DNA from: ATM1 sp003577165
GTDB taxonomy: Bacteria; Armatimonadota; Fimbriimonadia; Fimbriimonadales; ATM1
Length of the DNA stretch: 27,369 bases
Assembly (NCBI GenBank): GCA_030263715.1
Contig: SZPM01000027.1
Coordinates: 1-27,369 of the forward strand
Direction: 5' to 3'
Each line of letters begins with the position of its first letter. The stretch's first letter is position 1. Shown here piece by piece: positions 1 to 6,433 of the stretch. Under the pieces are notes generated by a model. It did no database searches and was not told the origin of the DNA. It saw only the letters and a list, made by a program, of their open reading frames with translations. Both the position numbers and the translations under genes were made by a program.

Positions 1-47
1 GCGTGGATGACTAATCGCCCTCAACACGATAGACCGCAACAGAATCA

Positions 48-143
48 GGCCCGAAGGGCCAGGAATTCAATAGCGAAGGCCGAAGGCCTGGGAGGCGATC
101 GACGTTCCGTCCCCGCAGCCCTGAAAGGGCGCGATTCAATCCC
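48..143 (+). repeat. Palindromic intergenic repeat, forward copy
   Basis: This is a string of short self-complementary elements: GGCCCGAAGGGCC at 48-60, then a GCGAAGGCCGAAGGCCTGG block, then GCCCTGAAAGGGCGCGAT near 119-136. The same three elements in the same order recur at 25266-25350, and part of them recurs in reverse orientation at 214-257 and 327-370. Each element could fold as a mini-hairpin with a 3-4 nt loop. It looks like a dispersed REP/BIME-like family. No coding function is apparent. Confidence 0.7.
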
Positions 144-200
144 ACGGATTTCGCGCGTCAAAGCGGAATGTATCGCGGCCCTTCAGGCCGCGGATGCGCG

Positions 201-293
201 TGCCGATCGCAAACCAGGGCTACGCCCTTCGCTGGTGAATCACCGGCCCGTTGGGCCCGTTGCCAGGGCACGACATGCACCTATCATTAACCA
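201..293 (-). repeat. Tandem repeat unit 1 (period 113), reverse copy of the palindromic family
   Basis: The segment aligns without gaps to 314-406 at an offset of exactly 113 bases, with roughly one mismatch in six. Its core at 214-257 (CCAGGGCTACGCCCTTCGC, then GGCCCGTTGGGCC) is the reverse-orientation form of the repeat at 48-143 and 25266-25350. The opposite orientation is why it is placed on the minus strand. Confidence 0.7.
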
Positions 294-313
294 GACCATG
301 AGGCTCCGGTCGA

Positions 314-406
314 TGCCGATCGCAATCCAGGGCTGCGTCCTTCGCTGGAGAATCGCCGGCCCGCTGGGCCTGTTGCCAGTGCACGACATGTACCTACGGT
401 AATCAG
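314..406 (-). repeat. Tandem repeat unit 2 (period 113), reverse copy of the palindromic family
   Basis: Second unit of the direct duplication that begins at 201. It shares TGCCGATCGC at its start, the core CCAGGGCTGCGTCCTTCGC, and GCACGACATG near its end. The units have diverged by substitution only, so the duplication is not recent. No gene was found in positions 1-620, which hold only these repeats and the possible RNA at 456-600. Confidence 0.7.
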
Positions 407-455
407 AGATTGAGATTCCCGTCCATGGGCCGGAGGATGACTCCTAAAAGTGAGA

Positions 456-600
456 GGGACTCGCAGGCCTCTTGCGGCCTTCGCGACAGCAGCGGGCGAA
501 GAACTCCCGGCGCCTGCGATGTGAGCCTGAGCCACGGGGAGCCATCGAGCGACCCCGTACGCTTGTCTGCAAGGGGGTCTGAAGCCTCGGCCGAAGTCCC
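456..600. other. Possible structured RNA or hairpin cluster
   Basis: A closing stem GGGACT (456-461) with AGTCCC (595-600) encloses two arms. Arm one is CGCAGGC (462-468) with GCCTGCG (512-518), containing CTTCGC (479-484) with GCGAAG (496-501). Arm two is GACCCC (551-556) with GGGGTC (574-579), containing CTTG/CAAG at 562-573. The closing stem and arm one abut without a gap, as in a multibranch junction. I do not recognise it as SRP RNA, 6S RNA, RNase P RNA, tmRNA or a known riboswitch. Strand is undetermined because the stems read equally on both. It could also be decayed repeat material. Confidence 0.3.
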
Positions 601-625
601 GCGGCAGAGCAAGCGGGGGGGGTAT

Positions 626-702
626 TGGTGGGCCCAGGTAGATTCGAACTACCGACCTCGCCCTTATCAGGGGCGCGCTCTAACCAACTGAGCTATGAGC
701 CC
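626..702 (-). tRNA. tRNA-Ile (anticodon GAT), CCA encoded
   Basis: Read on the minus strand, the gene begins GGGCTCATAGCTCAG. Its anticodon arm CGCCC-CTGATAA-GGGCG places GAT at positions 34-36, and the T arm contains GGTTCGAATC-like sequence (AGTTCGAATCT). The acceptor stem GGGCTCA pairs with TGGGCCC (one G-U pair), followed by the discriminator A and an encoded CCA at 626-628. All arms are complete, so it should be functional. A run of eight G on the plus strand (615-622) lies just beyond the 3' end. Confidence 0.97.
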
Positions 703-722
703 AAGACAAGCAGAGAGGCGGG

Positions 723-728
723 AGTATA
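723..728 (-). promoter_or_regulatory. Putative -10 element of the tRNA-Ile gene
   Basis: On the minus strand TATACT lies 20 nt upstream of the tRNA 5' end, in a GGGG-TATACT-CCC context, giving a leader of about 14 nt. The expected -35 position has no good TTGACA match, so the call rests on the -10 and its spacing. The rest of 703-904 is GC-rich with no gene or U-tract terminator that I can see. Confidence 0.45.
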
Positions 729-904
729 CCCCTCGATTTGGCGGAATCGGCCTCTCGCGAAGCGCACTGAGTCGGCGCGCTCGGAGAGCTTCCGAGGATC
801 CTCGCCCACGGACGTGACCCGTTGCGCCGCGGGTGTCCCGCCCCCGCACGCTGAGGCCCCCGCCTCGACGCCGCACCCCCCGGGAAGGCCGGCGAACCGT
901 GGCT

Positions 905-1957
905 CTAGCCTACGGAGACGCTGCCGGCGTGCTCTTCGCGACCCGTAACGACGATGCGGGCCGGCATAAACTGCTTGACAACCCAAATCGTGGAAACGAG
1001 CGTCGGGGTGATCCGGCTCGTCGTGAAAGCTGAAGTGCCCTGCGCCAGAGCGCAAGGAACGACGAGTTGGTCGGCCACAAAAGGATCGACGCCGGTGTCG
1101 GAATTCAGCCAATCGATGAACTGCGAGTAGGCCTCGTCCACCACCTGTTCCATGGACCGACCCCGCTCGCCGAGCGCCTGGCCACCACCGAACCCGCGCT
1201 CAAACTCCGACCCGATCGTAACGGCGGCTCCCGGCGAAGGAGCGCGCACCTTCAAAAATTCGACGGCGCATTCGAGTCCGTCTCGCCGGAACCAATTCTC
1301 TAACCTCCGCACGCCCCTCATGCCAACAGCTTCCGGCAACTCGCTCGTCACGACTGTCGCCCTGAGCGAAAGCAGCCGACCGCGATCCGAAAGCGACGCA
1401 GGTTCGACTCCACTCGGCTCGATCTCCGCGGCGATCTCGCCAGCCCCCCTCCCGTACGAGGCGGTGTCGATCGTCGTGACGCAGCCGATTCCAACGCTCT
1501 CCATGCACGGGATGGTCACGAGGCGAAAGTAGTCGTAGGTTGGTGACAGCGGGATGTGAGTCCCCCCCCTGACGGACACCCGGCTGACTCCGCCTGCTCG
1601 CGCGAGCGGGGCCAAGAGTGACTGCAGCACGAGGGTCGCCGATCCGGGGGACGCCCCCTTGGCGATGCGGTTGAGATCAATCCGATCTCGAACGGGCGAA
1701 AGAGCCGTGCGGGGCCTGAAAGACAGGTCCGAGTCGCCGAGCGAGCCTTCGATCAGTGCGCCGGTGGCCGAACCCAGCGCCTGAGCGAGAGCGATGTCCA
1801 CTGGACCTACTCCAGGCTTAGGAAGCCCGCTTCGCACGTTGAAGATGCGTACGGGTTGTCCGGTAAGCGCGCTCATCGCGAGCGCAGTGCGGACGATGGA
1901 TCCCCCCCCCTCCCCATGCGAACCATCGAGTTCGACAAGGACGGGGTTAGGCGTCAA
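905..1957 (-). CDS. RtcA-fold protein, RNA 3'-phosphate cyclase-like, probably non-catalytic
   Basis: The 350-aa product has RtcA architecture: N-terminal LDGSHGEGGG motif (residues 10-19), KPG at 47-49, an inserted subdomain around 185-275 and a VADQLVVP segment at 294-301. RtcA cyclizes RNA 3'-phosphates through a covalent His-AMP. Here the segment equivalent to the nucleophile (ITLHT in typical RtcA, HLLTN in E. coli) reads ITPTL at 316-320, so Thr319 stands where the catalytic His should be. Gln of GGGQ is Ser20, and the conserved RQH after KPG is PVD (52-54). Fold assignment is firm; loss of cyclase activity is inferred from alignment with remembered sequences. The TTG start has an AAGGAG site about 8 nt upstream and overlaps the preceding gene by 11 nt, suggesting translational coupling. 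It is the last gene of the rpsU operon. Confidence 0.88.
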   Translation of the reverse strand: MTPNPVLVELDGSHGEGGGSIVRTALAMSALTGQPVRIFNVRSGLPKPGVGPVDIALAQALGSATGALIEGSLGDSDLSFRPRTALSPVRDRIDLNRIAKGASPGSATLVLQSLLAPLARAGGVSRVSVRGGTHIPLSPTYDYFRLVTIPCMESVGIGCVTTIDTASYGRGAGEIAAEIEPSGVEPASLSDRGRLLSLRATVVTSELPEAVGMRGVRRLENWFRRDGLECAVEFLKVRAPSPGAAVTIGSEFERGFGGGQALGERGRSMEQVVDEAYSQFIDWLNSDTGVDPFVADQLVVPCALAQGTSAFTTSRITPTLVSTIWVVKQFMPARIVVTGREEHAGSVSVG

Positions 1958-3395
1958 TCCCCGTCTCCTTCTTTCGCTTCGCTTCGACGCGAACCACTCT
2001 GCGGCCGTCCGTGCTGGCTACCTTGAGGTCCCATCCGTTGTATGAGATGACTTCGCCGACGTCGGGCTGCCTTCCGAACAGGCCGAAGACGAATCCACCG
2101 ATTGTGTCGAACTCTTCACTCTCGAAATACGAACCGATTTCGTCGTTGACATCCTCGAGGTGCGCGCGTCCGGACACGAGCCACGTGTGGTTGTCCACTT
2201 TCATGACTTCCGGCTCTTCGACATCGTACTCGTCCACAATGTCGCCGACAATCTCTTCGACGATGTCTTCAATCGTGACTATGCCTTCCGTTCCGCCGAA
2301 CTCGTCCTGAACGATGGCCAGTTGGATTCTCCCCTTCCGAAACTCGGACAGAAGTTCGTGCAATTCCTTCGTTTCCGGAATGAAGTAAGGCGGTCGCATG
2401 ATGGATGTGACCGTGGCCTCCGGCCGCTGCAGCAGCGCCCGAAGGACGTCTTTGGCGTGCACCACGCCGACGATCTTGTCAATATTTTCTTCGTAGACCG
2501 GGATGCGCGTGTGGCCCGATTCCTCAATGATCTTCGCGATCGTCCGCAAGTCGTCCGTGACTTCAGCGGCGTGAATGTCGGTTCGAGGAGTCATGACTTC
2601 TCGCGCGACCGTGTCGGTGAATTCGATGATCGAGTGGATCATCTCCTTCTCGTCCTCGATGAGATCGCTTGCTTCCCCGGCAGACTCAAGCACTTCGCGA
2701 AGTTCGTCCTCTGTGAACACCGGGGGGGCGAATAGAGGTCCGAGACCGAGTTTCTTGGAGAGCGTGTTTCCGACGATCTTCACGAGGCCGACGAATGGCG
2801 AGAGCACGACGCGCGCGCCGCGAAGGAAGCCGTAGAACCTGCGAGCCCACTTTTCGGGCGATTTCCGCGCCAATCCTCGGAACGGGAGTTCGATAAGCGC
2901 GAGATTCACACAGGCGACGACGGCGAGCACCGCCAAAAGCGTGATCCAAAACGCGAGAGGCCCGGAGTCGCTGAATGGCGAAGCGATCTGCGGCGCGGCG
3001 AGCACGGCCCCCACGACCATTCCGATGCGCGCCAACTGAATCCCCGCCTGGCAGGTCGCGTAGAACGACGGTAACTCGGCATACAGGTGCGACAGACGCT
3101 GATAACTCGGATGTCCCGCCTCGGCGAGTTCCGTGAGGCGGGCGCGCCGAAGGGACGTGAGCGCAGATTCGGCCGCCTGGAACCCCGCGTTGACAAGCAT
3201 CAACAGGACAACCAGCAGGACCGCAGGGATCGTCGCCGCAGGGATGAGCAGGTCGCTTTGGGCGACGGTTGCTCCGTGAATCTGTCCAAACGCGAGGCCG
3301 AGGATTGCGAAGGACGCAAGTCCGAGGGCTCCGTGGAAGGGTCGCTTAGGCTCGTGCGGGTCGGGATCGTCTTCCGATGTCTCTCTCATACTCAC
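1947..3395 (-). CDS. CNNM/DUF21-CBS-CorC_HlyC membrane protein
   Basis: The 482-aa protein has a short acidic cytoplasmic N-terminus, several hydrophobic segments between about 20 and 200 (the DUF21/CNNM transmembrane domain, with the AESALTSLRRARL motif), a CBS pair (about 250-370, beginning VMTPRTDI) and a C-terminal CorC_HlyC domain (about 390-475). Family members (CorC/MpfA/YtfL, 'hemolysin C') are linked to magnesium or cobalt efflux and ion homeostasis; the substrate here is not known. The GTG start at 3395 directly follows the stop of the DgkA-PAP2 gene. An ATG two codons later (3389) sits behind an AGGTGA stretch and may be the actual start. CNNM genes commonly follow ybeY and dgkA, so the context is typical. 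Confidence 0.93.
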   Translation of the reverse strand: MSMRETSEDDPDPHEPKRPFHGALGLASFAILGLAFGQIHGATVAQSDLLIPAATIPAVLLVVLLMLVNAGFQAAESALTSLRRARLTELAEAGHPSYQRLSHLYAELPSFYATCQAGIQLARIGMVVGAVLAAPQIASPFSDSGPLAFWITLLAVLAVVACVNLALIELPFRGLARKSPEKWARRFYGFLRGARVVLSPFVGLVKIVGNTLSKKLGLGPLFAPPVFTEDELREVLESAGEASDLIEDEKEMIHSIIEFTDTVAREVMTPRTDIHAAEVTDDLRTIAKIIEESGHTRIPVYEENIDKIVGVVHAKDVLRALLQRPEATVTSIMRPPYFIPETKELHELLSEFRKGRIQLAIVQDEFGGTEGIVTIEDIVEEIVGDIVDEYDVEEPEVMKVDNHTWLVSGRAHLEDVNDEIGSYFESEEFDTIGGFVFGLFGRQPDVGEVISYNGWDLKVASTDGRRVVRVEAKRKKETGIDA

Positions 3396-4094
3396 CTAAA
3401 TTGCAAAGAGCACGACGGCGAGGAGGCCGCCGAGCGTCGCTCCCAGGGACAGTTCGAAGACGGAGTGGATGCGTGCTTCCCACCTCGCCTGGGCGACCAT
3501 CGCCGCGAGAAAAATTGCCATGAGCGAAACCGCTAAATTCTTCGAAACGAAGATCACGACTCCTGCAAGAAAAAACCCAAACGCGGCGTGGCCGCTCACG
3601 AGCCCGCCCTTGAAAACCTGGCCCTTCCTCCCCAGGCCCTTGCCGATGACGACGAGTGCGAAAAGCACGAAGAAGCCCAGCAGGAGCCGGGGCGCAAGAC
3701 GAATCTGGGGGTCTTGTGCCGCGATGATTAGCGATATCTCCTCCCAACGGCCGTCGCCGAGGAACAGCATCAGGCCGACGACCAGCGCTGTCATCGTCGT
3801 GATGAGCACTGCCCCCGCCGCCATATCCTTGGCGAACTTCGCTAAGGGGTGATACGTAGGCTGAACCAGGTCGACCACGGCTTCAATCGCCGAGTTGAAC
3901 ATCTCTGCGACGACGACCAAACTGATCATGAAGAGGAGCACGACCATCTCTCGAACGCTGAGGTTGATGAGAAGGCCGATGAGAATGCTCACGATGACAG
4001 CGTAGAGGTGGAACCTCATGTGCCGCTGCGTTTTGAAGGCGTGAACCACGCCACCCATCGCAACCGCAAACGGCTTCAGGACGTTTCGTGCCAT
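3396..4094 (-). CDS. Diacylglycerol/undecaprenol kinase fused to a PAP2-like phosphatase domain
   Basis: Residues 1-112 are a DgkA-family membrane kinase: the active-site signature EMFNSAIEAVVDL (64-76) and the KDMAAGAVL motif (89-97) are intact, with three transmembrane helices. Residues 135-232 add a PAP2-like membrane domain with SGH at 167-169 and R204..H210..E214 resembling the family's SR-x5-H-x3-D triad, although the final acid is Glu rather than Asp and the residue before SGH is Val rather than Pro. The first half would phosphorylate diacylglycerol or undecaprenol; the second could remove phosphate from a related lipid. Kinase function is well supported; phosphatase activity is less certain because of the motif changes. 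It starts 3 nt after the ybeY stop. Confidence 0.9.
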   Translation of the reverse strand: MARNVLKPFAVAMGGVVHAFKTQRHMRFHLYAVIVSILIGLLINLSVREMVVLLFMISLVVVAEMFNSAIEAVVDLVQPTYHPLAKFAKDMAAGAVLITTMTALVVGLMLFLGDGRWEEISLIIAAQDPQIRLAPRLLLGFFVLFALVVIGKGLGRKGQVFKGGLVSGHAAFGFFLAGVVIFVSKNLAVSLMAIFLAAMVAQARWEARIHSVFELSLGATLGGLLAVVLFAI

Positions 4095-4097
4095 GGC

Positions 4098-4568
4098 TTA
4101 GTGAGGCTCCGAGGCCCAGTCATCTTTCGGCGACAAACCGACTGAGCGAATTACGTCGAGCATTCTTCGGTTCATGTCATCTCGGCCCGCGTCGGACGAG
4201 TCGTCATAACCCAGCAGGTGAAGTCCTCCGTGAACCGCGAGGCAGGCGATTTCGGTTTCGACGTCCGTTTCGTGCGCTTCTGCCTGCTGAGTCGCGATCT
4301 CAAGGCAGATGGCGATGTCTCCAATCGCTCGCGTGGGAGATCCGTCAGGATGAAGCGCGACGGGGAATGAAAGCACATCCGTCGCCGCATCTACACCGCG
4401 ATACTGGCGATTCAGTGCGCGAATGCCCTCTCGATCGGTGAGGAGTATAGAGATTTCGGAGGGGGGCTGTGATTCCGCTTCAAGCATCTTCGTCAGCGCT
4501 TCCTGAATGGTCCGCATCGGGACGCGATGCCCCGTCGCGTTGACGGCTGATATCCTGTGTCGTGCCAT
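4098..4568 (-). CDS. ybeY: YbeY rRNA maturation endoribonuclease with altered zinc site
   Basis: The 156-aa length and layout match YbeY: LNRQYRG (52-58), ATDVLSFP (62-69), GDIAI (83-87) and the metal motif HGGLHLLGYDD at 113-123. YbeY is a metal-dependent RNase acting in 16S rRNA 3'-end maturation and 70S quality control. The family motif has three His ligands (H-x3-H-x5-H); here His113 and His117 are present, but the third position is Asp123, confirmed by reading the codon GAC at the DNA level. Asp can ligate zinc, so activity may persist. The ATG start gives a normal N-terminus (ISAVNATGHRVP...) and overlaps the end of the HD gene by 89 nt; a shorter start at Met28 would remove the first strand and helix of the fold. 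Confidence 0.93.
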   Translation of the reverse strand: MARHRISAVNATGHRVPMRTIQEALTKMLEAESQPPSEISILLTDREGIRALNRQYRGVDAATDVLSFPVALHPDGSPTRAIGDIAICLEIATQQAEAHETDVETEIACLAVHGGLHLLGYDDSSDAGRDDMNRRMLDVIRSVGLSPKDDWASEPH

Positions 4569-6024
4569 CGAAGTCTAAGGATTGTGAAGGGTACTCGACT
4601 CGTTCATGACGCAGCGCTCGAAGCGAGGAGACGAAAGAACCGACGATCGTCTGCAAGTCTCGGAAGTTGAGTTCGGAGTCGTCCAACTGACCGTCGTCGC
4701 GGACATCCTGCACGATCTCCCAAACGAATGCCCGGAGTCTCCCCGGCGACAGATCCGACAAGGATCGCGAAGCCGCTTCGACCCGGTCGGCCAACATGAG
4801 CACGGCCGTCTCCTTTCTCCTCGGTTTCGGCCCGGGATATCGGAACTGCTGTTCGAGGATGGGGTCGTGTGCATCCGCGTCCTTCGTCATGCGGTGATAG
4901 AAATACGTAATCAGCGACGTGCCGTGGTGCTCGGCGATGCCGTCGCGGATCGCTGGCGGCAGCCGGTGGGCGTCGGCCATCTCCAAGCCGTCGCGAACGT
5001 GCGCTGCGATGATCCTCGCGCTCAGCGAGGGTTGAATCGAGTCGTGCGGGTTGGTGCCCCGCGCGTTCTCGATGAAGAACTCCGGCCGTTTCGCTTTTCC
5101 GATGTCGTGGTAGTACGCCATCGCTCGACAGAGCAAACCGTTCGCGCCGATCGCAGTGGCAGCCTGCTCCGCAAGGTTTCCGACCATTACGCTATGAGCG
5201 TAAGTGCCGGGAGCGTTAATCATCAGATCGCGGATGAGCGGATGATCCGGACTGCAGAGCTCAAGCAGGCACCAATCCGACACAACCCCGAACGCGCGCT
5301 CGAAGATGGCGATAGCAAGCCAAAAGAGCGCGCACGCCCCAACGCCGCCGAAGATGGCCCATCCTGCAGCGAGTCCGGCCGATTGGAAAGACATCCCGTC
5401 GGACATCGCGAACGCGAACGCAGCGACGCCGAATGCCGCGGTCGTGAAGTACGTGGCACGGAAGAGGTCGTTTCTCTGCCGCAGAGGGTTCACGCTGAAC
5501 GCGCCGACCAGGGCGACAACCCACGAAGTGGCGAGCAGTTCCGGGCTGACGGAGCCCGCAAGCCCAAGGCTCATCGCCGATACGGAGACTCCGAGGGTCG
5601 CGACCGCCGGACCCATCAGGCCGCCGACGAGGAGGCCGAGGCCCACGAGTGGGGCGACGATTAGGGGCGCCAACTCGGACCGCGTCCCCTCCGTCCCGCC
5701 TATCGCAGAGGCGGCGACCTGGACGCCGACCACAGCGAGGAGGATCGTCGTGTAGAGGATCCTCGACGCGATCCTGTAGGAGATGCCCCTCAAGGGAAAG
5801 TGGGAAAGCGCGAGTCGCGTGGCGACCATGCCGAAGAGCACGCCGATGGTCAGTCCGACGGCCTTTTGCCAGACGAACGGCGGCAGTTGCCGAACGAGCA
5901 AGGCGAGGGACAGAACGACCGATCCGAAGACGTAACGCGCGCCCGAAACCAGAAGGGCGGGAGGGGTGTGGAGCCAGTGGGCCGCCTTGACGAGATTGCG
6001 AAGTGTGCTTGCGCGGGTGGTCAT
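4480..6024 (-). CDS. PgpH-like multi-pass membrane HD-domain phosphohydrolase (putative c-di-AMP phosphodiesterase)
   Basis: From the ATG at 6024 the product is 514 aa. Residues about 25-250 hold seven or eight hydrophobic segments. The C-terminal half is a PgpH/YqfF-type HD domain: APGTYAHSVMVGNLAE (His277), YYHDIGK (His306-Asp307), NPHDSI, AHVRDG (His342) and EHHGTS (His366-His367), all expected metal ligands. Relatives hydrolyse cyclic di-AMP. Unlike canonical PgpH there is no large extracytoplasmic 7TMR-HDED domain before the membrane region. A TTG at 6054 would add ten residues without a better ribosome site. It lies 67 nt after rpsU and overlaps ybeY by 89 nt; pgpH-ybeY-dgkA order is widely conserved. 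Confidence 0.9.
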   Translation of the reverse strand: MTTRASTLRNLVKAAHWLHTPPALLVSGARYVFGSVVLSLALLVRQLPPFVWQKAVGLTIGVLFGMVATRLALSHFPLRGISYRIASRILYTTILLAVVGVQVAASAIGGTEGTRSELAPLIVAPLVGLGLLVGGLMGPAVATLGVSVSAMSLGLAGSVSPELLATSWVVALVGAFSVNPLRQRNDLFRATYFTTAAFGVAAFAFAMSDGMSFQSAGLAAGWAIFGGVGACALFWLAIAIFERAFGVVSDWCLLELCSPDHPLIRDLMINAPGTYAHSVMVGNLAEQAATAIGANGLLCRAMAYYHDIGKAKRPEFFIENARGTNPHDSIQPSLSARIIAAHVRDGLEMADAHRLPPAIRDGIAEHHGTSLITYFYHRMTKDADAHDPILEQQFRYPGPKPRRKETAVLMLADRVEAASRSLSDLSPGRLRAFVWEIVQDVRDDGQLDDSELNFRDLQTIVGSFVSSLRALRHERVEYPSQSLDFDGTTQDISRQRDGASRPDADHSGSADEDA

Positions 6025-6091
6025 GGTTCGTCTCTCGGCTGGGCGGAGAGACAAGCCTGGCGCGTTTCGGGGCCGCGCCGGGCCCAGGGGG

Positions 6092-6259
6092 CTACTTCCG
6101 GCGTCCCCGCCGCTTCATCCGCCGCCGCTTGTCGCTCGGCTTCTCATAGTGCATATGCTCTTTCAGAGTCCGCAAAATGCCGCTCTGCTGAAGCTTCGTA
6201 TTGAATCGCTTCAGAGCACCGTCGATGCTTTCGTTCGGCTGCACTACAACTTCGATCAA
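6092..6259 (-). CDS. rpsU: 30S ribosomal protein S21
   Basis: A 55-aa basic protein read from TTG at 6259. It opens IEVVVQPNESIDGALKRFN, continues LQQSGILR and HYEKPSDKRRR, and ends in a lysine/arginine-rich tail, which is the S21 pattern (VxVxxNExIxxALRRF...). A GGAGG site lies 8 nt upstream of the TTG, which settles the start. S21 binds the 30S platform near the anti-Shine-Dalgarno end of 16S rRNA and assists initiation. It is the first gene of the minus-strand operon, with a -10-like TATAGT 31 nt upstream. No U-tract terminator is visible between it and the HD gene, so read-through into the operon is likely. Confidence 0.95.
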   Translation of the reverse strand: MIEVVVQPNESIDGALKRFNTKLQQSGILRTLKEHMHYEKPSDKRRRMKRRGRRK

Positions 6260-6289
6260 CTGACCTTCCTCCAGGGATTGGCGCGGGTG

Positions 6290-6295
6290 ACTATA
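6290..6295 (-). promoter_or_regulatory. Putative -10 element for the rpsU operon
   Basis: On the minus strand TATAGT is preceded by AAGG and sits about 31 nt before the rpsU start codon, predicting a 5' leader of roughly 24 nt that contains the GGAGG site. The -35 position (around CTGGGC) is not consensus. The element resembles the TATACT before the tRNA-Ile gene. Confidence 0.4.
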
Positions 6296-6376
6296 CCTTA
6301 TCGGCTTGGCCGGCCCAGGAGATTAGACGTCTCCAAAGCCCCTCCTGGGGCGGCTCAGGCCCCCAGCCCAGATCGG

Positions 6377-6382
6377 TAGAAT
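6377..6382 (+). promoter_or_regulatory. Putative -10 element for the 6434 gene
   Basis: TAGAAT in the divergent interval between rpsU and the plus-strand genes, about 51 nt before the ATG at 6434. The same hexamer in a similar GGTAGAAT context precedes the NIL-domain gene at 7867. No convincing -35 is present. A small hairpin (CTGGGG 6345-6350 with CCCCAG 6361-6366) lies just upstream. Confidence 0.3.
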
Positions 6383-6433
6383 TGGGGTCCTTAAGAGGCG
6401 GTTGGCGCGTGCGCGCGCCGACCGACGACAGAC

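Noticed and set aside
7..402. Open frame across the left-end repeats
   Set aside because: The frame is made of palindromic repeat DNA with low-complexity Arg/Ala/Pro translation and no ribosome site.
4606..5664. Plus-strand open frame (352 codons) opposite the PgpH-like gene
   Set aside because: Antisense shadow of a conserved HD protein; Arg/Glu/His-rich composition.
6301..6366. Terminator or riboswitch in the rpsU divergent interval
   Set aside because: Only short stems (GGAGA/TCTCC and CTGGGG/CCCCAG) without a T-run or a recognisable aptamer; too weak to call.
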